A stretch of 64,000 bases of DNA from Nocardia fluminea (GCF_002846365.1 NZ_PJMW01000002.1:2356001-2420000); one strand, 5' to 3'; counted from the first letter of the stretch, positions 55,457 to 63,830 are shown. Notes: a model not told the origin generated them from the letters alone. Program-made: numbers and translations.

Positions 55457-56026
55457 CTAGTTGGTGGCGTGGGTGGACAGGGCGCGGTGCAGGATCGCGC
55501 GAGCGTCTTCGCCATAGGCGGCTTGGGTGGTGAGCAGTTCAAAGTTGCGTTCGGCGTTTTCGATGTCGCCGCGCCTGTGCGACACCGATATGCCGAAGAG
55601 TTCTTCGGTATCGACCCAGATTCCTTCCCCTTCCACGCCCCAGATTCTGAAATGCCTTACGGGAGTGAGAAATCGGGCGCTGAGTGGAATGATCCCGATC
55701 TTGATGTGGCTTCTGGTGGCCAAGGCCGCAAGTAGCGTGTGAATCTGTTCGGTCATCACATCGGCGCTGTCCACGGTGCGCAGTAGCGCGGGTTCGCCGA
55801 TGAGCCAGTGGTACCGGCTGCCGAGGGAGTCGAGTGTGTCTTGATGTTCGATGCTTTCGGCAAGGGTTGCCTCGATGTCGGGGTCGTCCACCCCCATGGC
55901 GTGTGTGCTGGCGACGATGTAGGCGCGCAGGTAGCCGGGTGTGCGTAGCGGGTCCGGCACGATATCGGGGTGGTAGGCGCGCTCGATGCGCGTCACTTCG
56001 CGCGGGTTGTCGTCGCGGGCGGGCAT
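55457..56026 (-). CDS. Orphan DUF5753-domain protein without HTH
   Basis: The 189-aa protein carries the DUF5753 sensor domain (IERAYHPDIVPDPLRTPGYLRAYIV, AESIEHQDTLDSLGSRYHWLIGEPALL, HIKIGIIPLSARFLTPVRHFRIW). Normally an N-terminal XRE HTH precedes it; here only about 12 residues do. It cannot bind DNA alone by that route and may act as a ligand-binding or anti-regulator partner. It lies 32 nt downstream of the coupled operon. Confidence 0.72.
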   Translation of the reverse strand: MPARDDNPREVTRIERAYHPDIVPDPLRTPGYLRAYIVASTHAMGVDDPDIEATLAESIEHQDTLDSLGSRYHWLIGEPALLRTVDSADVMTEQIHTLLAALATRSHIKIGIIPLSARFLTPVRHFRIWGVEGEGIWVDTEELFGISVSHRRGDIENAERNFELLTTQAAYGEDARAILHRALSTHATN

Positions 56027-56058
56027 GGTTTCCTTTCGGCGATCAGTTCCGGGCGAGG

Positions 56059-56553
56059 TCAGTAGGGGCCGTGGTTGCGCGGCTTGGCCGCGTCCAAGAC
56101 GTGGCGCACGCAGGCCAAGACCGCGGACCCGGACGGCCGGAACGGTGTGGTCGCGGGGACTATCCAGGTTCGGTGGGTGTGGTGGTCTGGGCTCGGGGTC
56201 GGCAACACGATGTTGCCGTCGCGGATCACGACCACGTGCGCGCGCCAGAGTTCAGCGAGTGCGGCGGGGTCACCGATCGGGCGCATGTCGGCGGTGCGGA
56301 CGAGGTAGGACCATGCTCGCGCGCGGGGGTGGCCGATGGTCGGGCATGGTCCGACGTTGCGGCGTTGCAACTCGACTTTGACTCGTTGGGCGAGGTCAGT
56401 CGGCATCATGACCGCGCCGGTCGATCCGGCCGTCATCATGATCTGCCCCGTCACGGTGTCCACGAACGTCGGTAGGCTACAGATCCGCCGGTAGAACATG
56501 CTGCGCGTGAGCGGCGAATCTTGCATGGAGGCAGCGCTTTTCGCGTACGTCAT
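56059..56553 (-). CDS. Hypothetical protein, distantly like actinobacterial Prim-Pol-type small proteins
   Basis: The 164-aa product contains TVTGQIMMTAGSTGAVMMPTDLAQRVKVELQRRNVGPCPTIGHPRARAWSYLVR and later RTWIVPATTPFRPSGSAVLACVR. The conserved pattern (GA-x-x-MP, G-P-x-I-x-HPR) is familiar from small actinobacterial proteins sometimes compared with primase-polymerase N-termini; I do not assign a function. The ATG overlaps the upstream methyltransferase stop by 4 nt. Confidence 0.55.
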   Translation of the reverse strand: MTYAKSAASMQDSPLTRSMFYRRICSLPTFVDTVTGQIMMTAGSTGAVMMPTDLAQRVKVELQRRNVGPCPTIGHPRARAWSYLVRTADMRPIGDPAALAELWRAHVVVIRDGNIVLPTPSPDHHTHRTWIVPATTPFRPSGSAVLACVRHVLDAAKPRNHGPY

Positions 56554-57284
56554 TGCCTACCCCTCGGGTGGGCGTGGCCTGGGGTCGCGGTGGCGATAGC
56601 GACGATGCGGTGGATGTCGGTGACCTCGCATCCGAACCCGGCGGCCTCGAGGAGGTCGGTGAGTTCGCCGACCGTGAGCGGCCATTCGCCGTAGGTTGAG
56701 AGCAGCCCGACCGCCTCGGCGTGGGGTAGGTGCGGGTAGAACGTTTCGGCCACTGCCGCGCGCATCGCCTCGACAGACAGAGGCGGGTCGGGCTGGACCT
56801 GGTCGGCCAAAATCAACATGCCGTCTTCCCCGAGCACGCGTCGCAATTCGCGCAGCACCGCCAACTGTTGGGTGGGTGGTACGTGGTGGAGGGTGAACGT
56901 CGACACGACCAGATCGAACCCGCCGTCATCGAACGGCAAAGCACACAGGTCGGCGTAGACGAACGACAACGACCCGCGAGCTTTGTGGGGTGCGTGGACT
57001 CTGGCTTGGTGCAGCATCGCCGGTGACAGGTCGCAACCGACGATGTCGGACTCAGGGTGCAGTCCCTGGATCAGCCGTGCCATGGTCCGTCCGCTGCCGG
57101 TGCCTGCGTCCAATGCGGTACAGGGCTCGGTGGGCAACTGCCGCGATATCTGGTCCAACACTTGTTCGCGCACGGGGGCTTGGGTGAAGTCGGTGTCGAA
57201 CCCGTTCGCGCGGCGGTCCCAGTGGGCCTCGCGCGCTTCGATCCCCGGATCGGCGGTCGGGGTGGTGTCGTATTCGGTACTCAT
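56550..57284 (-). CDS. Class I SAM-dependent methyltransferase
   Basis: The 244-aa enzyme has motif I ALDAGTGSGRT (57-67), motif II IVGCDLSPAMLHQARVH and the post-motif DLVVSTFTLHHVPPTQQLAVLRELRRVLGEDG, a Methyltransf_11-type small-molecule or tRNA methyltransferase. It is coupled to both neighbours by 4-nt overlaps. The acceptor is unknown. Confidence 0.88.
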   Translation of the reverse strand: MSTEYDTTPTADPGIEAREAHWDRRANGFDTDFTQAPVREQVLDQISRQLPTEPCTALDAGTGSGRTMARLIQGLHPESDIVGCDLSPAMLHQARVHAPHKARGSLSFVYADLCALPFDDGGFDLVVSTFTLHHVPPTQQLAVLRELRRVLGEDGMLILADQVQPDPPLSVEAMRAAVAETFYPHLPHAEAVGLLSTYGEWPLTVGELTDLLEAAGFGCEVTDIHRIVAIATATPGHAHPRGRQ

Positions 57285-57961
57285 GCCTGGGCCTCGAGAT
57301 CGATCGGTGGCTGTGCGCCGAGGTGTTCGGCCAGCAAGTCCGCGAGTCGGTCCTTAGCGGTGGTGAGGTCGGCACTGTCGCGGCCGGGGCTTGCGTGAAT
57401 GATGAACAGGGCGTCGTTGGTCTGCGGGGTGGTTTTGGACTTCTCGCACTGGCGGACTTCGAGGCGGCACAGCACGTCGTCGTGGTCGAGGTAGGCGTAT
57501 TCCCCTGCGGGCACCGGTACGGGGTCGGTGGCACCGAGGGGGACGAATCGTTCATGGCCGGTCGTTATCGCCAACTGCACATCACCGGCGATCGATGCCA
57601 GATCGTGTGCGCCGAACGCGAACCGGGTTTCTGCCGAGACCAGGTTGTAGATATCGACGAGCGGATTGATGCGAGGCAACCGTCCGGCGCGGTGCAGCAA
57701 CCGCAACAGTGTTTCCGGTGCCGCGATTTCGCTTTTCGCGGCCTTGCCGACCTGGGCGTGTACTGCCCGGAAGGCTTTGAACTCGGGTTCGGTCTTGAGG
57801 GTCTTCGGGTCCGTCGCGGCGAGTATGGACTTCTCCGAGGTCTCGATCTCGTGGTTGAGTGCCGGGCTGGTCTCCGCTGGCACGGTGATTCCGGGCACGA
57901 CGAAAGCGATGGCTTGGATACCGAGATCGCTGACCTGTTGATCGATGCTGAACGACTTCAC
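57281..57961 (-). CDS. Free-standing B3/B4 (PheT editing-domain) protein
   Basis: The 226-aa protein matches the B3/B4 tRNA-binding/editing domain (COG3382): LLHRAGRLPRINPLVDIYNLVSAETRFAFGAHDLASIAGDVQL, and EYAYLDHDDVLCRLEVRQCEKSKTTPQTNDALFIIHA. In PheRS this domain hydrolyses Tyr-tRNA(Phe). Stand-alone copies are thought to proofread tRNA or bind related amino acids, but most are uncharacterised. The coupled operon context suggests a partner methyltransferase. The start is ATG 57961. Confidence 0.82.
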   Translation of the reverse strand: MKSFSIDQQVSDLGIQAIAFVVPGITVPAETSPALNHEIETSEKSILAATDPKTLKTEPEFKAFRAVHAQVGKAAKSEIAAPETLLRLLHRAGRLPRINPLVDIYNLVSAETRFAFGAHDLASIAGDVQLAITTGHERFVPLGATDPVPVPAGEYAYLDHDDVLCRLEVRQCEKSKTTPQTNDALFIIHASPGRDSADLTTAKDRLADLLAEHLGAQPPIDLEAQA

Positions 57962-58164
57962 TTCGTCTCCTCATTGGTTGGATGAAATGCGTTGCGGGCG
58001 TGGGGCAATCGTTGATCGCGTGACGCGGTCGCATCGTCTGTGGGTGTGGCGGGCGCTGTTGTTAGCCACCCGGCTTCGCGCATTCCCTCGAGCGTTCGGA
58101 CGAAATCGGTAAGCGATCGGCGGAACTTGAGTGCGTCGCCGGGATGATTGGTCTCTTGAGTCAT
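57958..58164 (-). CDS. Small hypothetical protein
   Basis: The 68-aa acidic/basic mix begins MTQETNHPGDALKFRRSLTDFVRTLEGMREAGWL and ends with a disordered Thr/Asp tail. It overlaps the genes on both sides by 4 nt. The helical N-terminal part could be an adaptor or leader protein. No family is recognised. Confidence 0.6.
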   Translation of the reverse strand: MTQETNHPGDALKFRRSLTDFVRTLEGMREAGWLTTAPATPTDDATASRDQRLPHARNAFHPTNEETK

Positions 58165-58385
58165 GGGGCGGCGCTCCACTGCCCGCGCCGGTTTGCCCAC
58201 GCGAGGTTCTTCGCCCGCAGCGAGTTAGTGGCGCGACGAACTTCGCGCACCTGGCGACCGGTACGGCGCGCAAGGGCGTCGAGGGTGAGCAACCCGCCCG
58301 GTGCAAGGATCTCGAGCACCGAACGCTCAACTGTGGTCAGGTCGTAGTTCTGTTGCGGCTCAATATAATTCGAAGGGTCTCGCAC
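58161..58385 (-). CDS. Small winged-helix protein, first gene of the coupled operon
   Basis: The 74-aa product has a compact wHTH: LTTVERSVLEILAPGGLLTLDALARRTGRQVREVRRATNSLRAKNLAWANRRGQW. GTG 58385 follows GGGGAG; an ATG at 58460 would add a 25-residue stretch without similarity. It may regulate its own operon or the divergent XRE gene. Confidence 0.68.
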   Translation of the reverse strand: MRDPSNYIEPQQNYDLTTVERSVLEILAPGGLLTLDALARRTGRQVREVRRATNSLRAKNLAWANRRGQWSAAP

Positions 58386-58572
58386 GACGTCTCCCCGTGT
58401 GTGTGCGCCCCCGCGCTGGTACCGGCTGCCGGACCATCGCGTCTGGGTTACGTTTGGCACCCGCCCAGCCGACCTCCCGTGGCCGCCGAATTTCGGCGGG
58501 CGGTAGGCATTTCAGACGACTGACCCGAACCACTCGGCTAGGTGCGTAAACCAAACATTAAGTACCAGCGCG

Positions 58573-58601
58573 CTATCACACTGATAGAAAACTATCAGTG
58601 T
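58573..58601. promoter_or_regulatory. Three-half-site operator between the divergent operons
   Basis: CTATCA (58573-58578), TGATAG (58582-58587) and CTATCA (58592-58597) form two overlapping dyads. The second extends to ACACTGATA (58578-58586) with TATCAGTGT (58593-58601). They sit just upstream of TACCGT (58609-58614), the probable -10 of the leaderless XRE transcript. Confidence 0.7.
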
Positions 58602-58620
58602 TGGCCTGTACCGTTGTGGT

Positions 58621-59856
58621 ATGAACCCAGATATTCCGCCGCTCCTGATCGAGGGCATCGGTGACCGCATCAAGATCTACCGCGAGGCCGCTGGGCTGTA
58701 CCAAACGCAGCTCGCGGCGCTGATCGGCAAGTCGACCCCGTGGGTGTCGCAGGTCGAGCGCGGCATCCAGGCGGCCGAACGGCTCCCGGACCTGATCAAC
58801 ATCGCCAACGCCTGCCGATGCACGCTGACCGACCTGCTCGGCGGTCCGCTTGACTCGCTCACCCGCAGTCCATCGCCACGCGGAGCTCAGGTCGCGAAGG
58901 TGCGCGAGGTCATCATGCGAACAGCGCTGCCGATCTTGGCACCCTCGTCAACACCGCCTACTCCACCCGAGCTACTCGGCCGACGGGTCGCGCAGGCGTG
59001 GCAGACCTGGCACAGTTCCCCGACCGCGCACGATGCCGTTGGGCGCGTATTGCCTGATCTGATCGCTGACGTGAACGCCGCGTACCTCACCGCCGACGAC
59101 AAACGTGGCGCTGCTCGCCTTCTGTCGGGCACCTACCAAATCGCCCGTATTTGGTTGCACCACCTGCCCGAGCCCGAGCTCGCCTGGGTGACCGCGGAAC
59201 GCTCGGTATCGACAGCGCGCGAAGCTGACGACCCGCGTTTACTCGCACTCGCCGCGTGGGCGATGTCGGCAAGTTACCGCCGTGCCGGTCAGCAAGAGGA
59301 AGCCACGCGGGTATGCCTGGCAGCAGCCGACGACCTGAAACGCCTACTCGCGGTCGATTCCTCGAACGACCTTCTCGCCGCGTTCGGGATGCTCAACTTG
59401 GCCGCCGCCATCTCCTCTGCGCAATCCGACCAGTCCGGTCGGGCGTGGGCCCTACATCAAGCGGCCGAAGAGGCGGCCCGAGCGCTGGGCAACACCTACG
59501 ATCCGTGGACCATGTTCGGCGTCGGCAACGTTGATGTTCACGGCTTGGCGATCTCGGCCGAATTGGGCGACCACGACGCGGTTGTAGATCGCATCTCGCG
59601 ACTGAACACCGACCGGATTCCCTCGGTCGAACGCCGCTCTCGGCCGCTGATCGACGCGGCACGTGGATATGTGCAGCGCAAAGAGGACTACGCGGCTGTC
59701 ATGTCGCTGCTCGAGGCCGAGAAGATCTCTTCCGACGAAGTGCACGACTCCGGTCTCGTGCGCGAACTCGTGCGTGAAATCCTTGTCCGCGACCACGCAC
59801 AGGCCCGACCACACACACGCGCCCTCGCCAGGCGTTGCCATCTACTCATCGACTGA
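58621..59856 (+). CDS. XRE-family regulator with TPR-like C-terminus
   Basis: The 411-aa protein has an N-terminal HTH (IGDRIKIYREAAGLYQTQLAALIGKSTPWVSQVERGIQAAERLPDLINIANACRCTLTDLLG) and a long helical repeat region (about 120-400), including ARLLSGTYQIARIWLHHLPEPELAWVTAERSVSTAREADDPRLLALAAWAMSASYRRAGQ, resembling TPR/RRNPP-style peptide-sensing or protein-interaction repeats. ATG 58621 lies 6 nt after TACCGT, consistent with a leaderless transcript. It is divergent from the B3/B4 operon. Confidence 0.85.
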   Translation: MNPDIPPLLIEGIGDRIKIYREAAGLYQTQLAALIGKSTPWVSQVERGIQAAERLPDLINIANACRCTLTDLLGGPLDSLTRSPSPRGAQVAKVREVIMRTALPILAPSSTPPTPPELLGRRVAQAWQTWHSSPTAHDAVGRVLPDLIADVNAAYLTADDKRGAARLLSGTYQIARIWLHHLPEPELAWVTAERSVSTAREADDPRLLALAAWAMSASYRRAGQQEEATRVCLAAADDLKRLLAVDSSNDLLAAFGMLNLAAAISSAQSDQSGRAWALHQAAEEAARALGNTYDPWTMFGVGNVDVHGLAISAELGDHDAVVDRISRLNTDRIPSVERRSRPLIDAARGYVQRKEDYAAVMSLLEAEKISSDEVHDSGLVRELVREILVRDHAQARPHTRALARRCHLLID

Positions 59857-59885
59857 TCGGCAGTGTGTCTGATGGAATCTTCACC

Positions 59886-61373
59886 GTGACCGCGAAATGG
59901 GATGCCTACCGTGCCGCTGATCTGCTCGCGACTGTAGCGGCAGAGCTGGATCGACAAGGACCGCCCGATCGCCTGCTGCGCCGCGCCGCAGCAGGATTGG
60001 CGAATATCTGTGCCGAAGAGCTCGACCAACGCACTGGTGGCATCTACGGACGCCGGGTGGCGATGTTGGTCGGCACCGGCAACAACGGCGCTGACGCGCT
60101 CCTGGCGGGCGTCCGCTTACAGCGCCGAGGCGTGCATGTCGACGCAATACTCGTCGGCGACACCGCCTACGAACCCGGCATACGCGCCCTCGGCCGTGTC
60201 ATCGGCGTGGACAATATCGAAGCCGCCGACGAAGCGATCAGCCGAGCCGACCTTATCGTCGACGGCATCATCGGTGAGAGTGGAGTCGGCCCGCTACGTG
60301 GCCGCGCTGCTGAACTCGTCGCCGCAATACCGACCCTGACACCGGTGATCGCCGTCGACCTGCCCTCAGGTGTTGACCCAGACACCGGCGAGGTCAACGG
60401 TCCCCACGTCAAAGCCGATGTCACCGTGACGTTCTCGGCCGCGAAGGGCTGCGTGCTGATGCCGCCCGGAGCTTATGCCGTTGGTTCGTTGCGGATGGTC
60501 GACGTGGGTCTGCCACCGGTCACGGGTGATCCGATCGCGTGCCGCCTCGGTGACGCCGAGATCGCGGCGCGCTGGCCGGTACCGCAACGCACCTCGCACA
60601 AGTACACACGCGGTGTCCTCGGTGTTGTCGCGGGATCTGATGCCTACCCCGGTGCCGCAGTCCTCGCGGTCATGGGCGCGGTGCAGTCCGGCGTCGCAGG
60701 CATCACCCGATTCGTCGGCCCGCCCGCAGTAACCGCGCAGGTCCTGTCCGCTGTGCCTGAAGCCGTGCCCGGTATCGGACGTGTGCAAGCCTGGCTGCTG
60801 GGTAGTGGTGTCGAAGATGACGACGAACAAGACCACGCCATCGACACCGCCCTCGCCTCTGGGCTGCCGTGCGTAGTGGACGCCGGCGCCCTCGAAGCAT
60901 TGGTAGCCCATCGCAAGGCAGGCAATCGCACAGCCTCCGCTGACCAGGTACTGCTCACCCCGCACGCGGGCGAGATGGCTCGCATCATGGGATGGCTCGG
61001 CAAAGAGGTTCCCCGAGCCGAGGTCGAAGCCCGCCCACGGCACTACGGTGTCGAGATCGCACGCGCGTTCGAAGTGACGGTACTGGTCAAGGGAGCGACG
61101 ACGCTGATCGCGCGACCGGACGGCCTGGTCGCGAGCCAAGCCGAGGCCCCGCCATGGCTGGCGACCGCAGGAGCCGGTGATGTGTTGGCCGGAATTGCCG
61201 GTGCGCTCCTGGCCGCTGGACTCGACGCATTCGATGCGGGGGAGATGGCGGCATTCATACACGGCCGCGCCGCAGCGCTCGCGCACCAACGCCGAGGAGG
61301 AGGCCCGCTCACCGCGACGGCGGTCGCTGACGCCACACCCGAAGCGATCGGCCAACTTCTCGAGGCTAGATGA
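59886..61373 (+). CDS. nnr: Bifunctional NAD(P)H-hydrate repair enzyme (epimerase plus ADP/ATP-dependent dehydratase)
   Basis: The 495-aa protein fuses YjeF_N (epimerase; GTGNNGAD at 63-70 where GNNGGD is usual, VIAVDLPSGVDPDTGEV) with a ribokinase-like dehydratase (TSHKYTRGVLGVVAGSDAYPGAAVLA, LLTPHAGEMARIMG, ATAGAGDVLAGIAGALLAAG with catalytic Asp432). It repairs damaged NADHX/NADPHX. GTG 59886 is chosen; GTG 59865 and TTG 59835 are possible, the last overlapping the XRE gene. A Gly-to-Ala change in the N-terminal loop may affect epimerase activity. Confidence 0.88.
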   Translation: MTAKWDAYRAADLLATVAAELDRQGPPDRLLRRAAAGLANICAEELDQRTGGIYGRRVAMLVGTGNNGADALLAGVRLQRRGVHVDAILVGDTAYEPGIRALGRVIGVDNIEAADEAISRADLIVDGIIGESGVGPLRGRAAELVAAIPTLTPVIAVDLPSGVDPDTGEVNGPHVKADVTVTFSAAKGCVLMPPGAYAVGSLRMVDVGLPPVTGDPIACRLGDAEIAARWPVPQRTSHKYTRGVLGVVAGSDAYPGAAVLAVMGAVQSGVAGITRFVGPPAVTAQVLSAVPEAVPGIGRVQAWLLGSGVEDDDEQDHAIDTALASGLPCVVDAGALEALVAHRKAGNRTASADQVLLTPHAGEMARIMGWLGKEVPRAEVEARPRHYGVEIARAFEVTVLVKGATTLIARPDGLVASQAEAPPWLATAGAGDVLAGIAGALLAAGLDAFDAGEMAAFIHGRAAALAHQRRGGGPLTATAVADATPEAIGQLLEAR

Positions 61374-61387
61374 AGATGGATAACACC

Positions 61388-61416
61388 GAGTCGAGGGAGC
61401 ACGGCGTGTACCGGGA
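61388..61416. repeat. Direct repeat copy 1 of a 29-nt element
   Basis: The element runs from GAGTCGAGGG to GTGTACCGGGA. It matches positions 62398-62426 with one mismatch (A versus T after the GAGTCGAGGG block). The copies lie on the same strand, 1010 nt apart, bracketing the 61571 and 62125 genes. Confidence 0.75.
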
Positions 61417-61570
61417 TGCCCCGGCCGACATGAGGTGTGGGCTTAGGAACGCAAGGAGCGGGCCTTCACGCGCAGGCAGTCCCACGCGGAGCTCAAAAGC
61501 GTTTGTAGCGGCGTAGTTTGGTGGGCTGTCGGGGGGTGCGGTGTCGCTCGTCTGGACCTAGAGTCGAGTC

Positions 61571-62128
61571 ATGACGAATTTGGAGGGGGAGCTCCAGTGC
61601 CTTTTGGCGGCGCAGTATCCCGAGCACACGCCTATCAGCTCGATCCTCGCGAGCGTCGATCATTGGCTTCAGGCCGACTATCACTTGACGAGCAGCGTCC
61701 ACGCTGCGCTCGAACACGGGACGACACCACAACAGGTCCGGGTGGCGCTCGAGGGTACAGCGTTGGCCGGGGAGATCGATCGACTTCTGGAGGGCCAGCA
61801 GCCTCGTCAGAGAGTCGAGCAGGTGCTGATCGAGGGGGGTATACGGCTGCGCGGACCCGATGATCAGGTGGAGCTCTTTGTGGATGTACTCAGCCTGCCG
61901 CTGCGGGGGGTGTCGATCTGTCAAACAGATGGTGGAGATCCGTCGCAGCCACTGGACTTCGAGTTCATGCGTGAGGTCGCCGAAGCCGCTGTGCCAGTCC
62001 TCTACGATGCCGGGTACCAGCTGGCTAGGATCGACGGCGACCGGATCACCCCGCTCGACCGTGCGAGGGCAGTGGCCGAGCTGGCGGTATCGACAGCCAA
62101 TTTCGGTGTCCTCAAGCTGCCCGGTTAG
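61571..62128 (+). CDS. Hypothetical protein (CDS 61571)
   Basis: The 185-aa product begins MTNLEGELQCLLAAQYPEHTPISSILASVDHWL. The N-terminal part is helical; the C-terminal half has ELFVDVLSLPLRGVSICQTDGGDPSQPLDFEF and a hydrophobic VAEAAVPVLYDAGYQLARIDGDRITPLDRARAVAEL. The ATG is 6 nt after TAGAGT, a possible leaderless promoter. No family is recognised. It lies between the direct repeats. Confidence 0.55.
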   Translation: MTNLEGELQCLLAAQYPEHTPISSILASVDHWLQADYHLTSSVHAALEHGTTPQQVRVALEGTALAGEIDRLLEGQQPRQRVEQVLIEGGIRLRGPDDQVELFVDVLSLPLRGVSICQTDGGDPSQPLDFEFMREVAEAAVPVLYDAGYQLARIDGDRITPLDRARAVAELAVSTANFGVLKLPG

Positions 62129-62289
62129 TAGCAGTCCGCACGATGAACCTCCTCGTCCTCCTCCTGGTTGCGGGTAGCGGCGGCGTCGGCGCGATCGGCG
62201 AATCCTGAGGTCGCGGTCGATGAGTCAGGGTCGCGGTCCGCTGCGGCGATAATGCGGTCGGCGGACTCGCGGTCCATGTCCTTGCCCAT
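62125..62289 (-). CDS. Small SMP-like protein (54 aa)
   Basis: The 54-aa frame starts MGKDMDRESADRIIAAADRD and contains SGFADRADAAATRNQEEDEE, a pattern like the repeat of small seed-maturation-like actinobacterial stress proteins (ADRI-x-SA and F-x-x-RAQ-x-AA-x-RN). GGAAGG lies about 8 nt upstream of ATG 62289. It is convergent with, and overlaps by 4 nt, the 61571 gene. Confidence 0.6.
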   Translation of the reverse strand: MGKDMDRESADRIIAAADRDPDSSTATSGFADRADAAATRNQEEDEEVHRADCY

Positions 62290-63137
62290 GACGATCACCT
62301 TCCAGATACGGGTTGCGGATGTGCCCACGTCCGGGAGCGTCATTGGTGAGGTTTCGGCCCCAGGCATGGGTGTACTGGTGGCGGTCTGCTTGGCCTGGAG
62401 TCGAGGGTGCACGGCGTGTACCGGGAAAGCCTCGGTCGCCGTGATAACTGCCGTCGATGCGCCGACTCGCATCTTCGGGCAGTCGATCAACGTAGTGCCG
62501 CCACGTTTCGAGGTGCGCCGACCGCCTGAGCGCACCTTGCCCGAGAAACGAAACCGTTGACGCCCGGCGGAAGGGCAGCGTCAACATCCCGTCCGTCCAG
62601 TATCCGCCGTGCACCTCGGGCTCGCTAGTGCCCGCGTCGACGATGGACTTCGTCGTGTGTAGCGCTCAGCTCGGCCTCGAGCCGGGAGCCGAGGAACCGC
62701 GTATCGACCTCGTACGCCTGGCGGCGTGAGCGGTGCAGTGCACTCTCTCGGGGTACGAGGCCGCACCGGGCACAACCACGCGCGAGGCATGGCTCAGTAG
62801 AGCGGCGCTCTGCGCGCACTTTCGCCTGGTGGGCTCGCGGCGGTGTGGTTGCCCGCGGCGAGAACGCTTCACTTCGCAGACATGGTGTGCGGAGGGTGGC
62901 CGAAATAGCGGTGTGAGTCGAATTCATCTCGCGCTGTTCGCATTCCGGAAGCTGACGAGCGGGATGCGGGCGTAGGAATTTGTTTTCACGTTCCGCTTGA
63001 CATCGGCCCTGGTATCGAGCGTCCATGGAAACGGGAACGACACGCCCCCGGGGATTTCGCCCCCGGTCGGTGTGGTTTCCGTCCCAACCGGGACGTCACC
63101 CGATTTCACCCGAACCCCATTGTTGGAGGGACCTGTC
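62290..63137. other. Region without a convincing gene, containing a second direct-repeat copy
   Basis: Several Arg/Ser-rich ORFs run on both strands with no domain. Copy 2 of the 29-nt direct repeat (62398-62426) is inside. It could contain remnants or regulatory sequence; no clear function is seen. Confidence 0.4.
62398..62426. repeat. Direct repeat copy 2 of a 29-nt element
   Basis: It matches 61388-61416 in 28 of 29 positions by eye; see that entry. Confidence 0.75.
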
Positions 63138-63830
63138 ATGTCCAAAAGGAAGAACACCGCCACCGCGCGCCCGGCATCTGCCGGACCCGCCCCGGATACC
63201 GCTCCTGCCGCCCCGGACGGCGGTTCGGGGGCGGCGGGTGTGCCCGTACTGCGCACCGACAACGACCGGGCATTGTGGGCGGCGCTGGGCACCCATCCCG
63301 GCGGTGCCACCGCCGTGTTGGCAGCTGCGGCGGGGGTCAGTTTGTCGACCGCGCGGCGCGTGCTGTTGGGGTGGAAAACCGCTGGGGCCGTGCGGTCCCA
63401 CAGCGATGCAGCATCGCCCCGGGCCACCAAAACCTGGACCGCCGTCGAATCGGCCGCGCCCGTACCCGCCGGGCAGGAACCGGCCACCCCGGACCCGACC
63501 CCGGCCGATCCCGCCGCGCCGGATGTGGCGGTCGTTGCCTCCACGGGCGACGATCCCGCCGATCCGGCCCCGGTGACCCCGGCCCCGGACGATGACGCGG
63601 TAGCGGCCGAGCAGGAGTCGGTGGTGCGGTTGCCCGCCGGTGCGTTGCGGGGACAGGTCGAGGACTTCCTGCGCGATCACCCCGATGACGAGTACTCGCC
63701 GCATCAGATCGGCAAAGCGCTCGACCGTTCGGGCGGCGCGGTCCACAACGCCCTGCTCACCCTGACCAAGGCCGGGACCGCTCGCCAGACCAGCACGGCC
63801 CCTAAGCGATTCACCCTCGCCTCGGCCTGA
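63138..63830 (+). CDS. Two-domain winged-helix protein with acidic Pro/Ala linker
   Basis: The 230-aa protein has an N-terminal HTH (about 40-85: NDRALWAALGTHPGGATAVLAAAAGVSLSTARRVLLGWKTAGAV), a linker of about 80 residues rich in Pro/Ala/Asp, and a second wHTH (about 165-225: LRGQVEDFLRDHPDDEYSPHQIGKALDRSGGAVHNALLTLTKAGTARQ). GGAGGG supports ATG 63138. Such dual-HTH proteins occur in actinobacterial mobile elements. Its precise role is unknown. Confidence 0.72.
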   Translation: MSKRKNTATARPASAGPAPDTAPAAPDGGSGAAGVPVLRTDNDRALWAALGTHPGGATAVLAAAAGVSLSTARRVLLGWKTAGAVRSHSDAASPRATKTWTAVESAAPVPAGQEPATPDPTPADPAAPDVAVVASTGDDPADPAPVTPAPDDDAVAAEQESVVRLPAGALRGQVEDFLRDHPDDEYSPHQIGKALDRSGGAVHNALLTLTKAGTARQTSTAPKRFTLASA

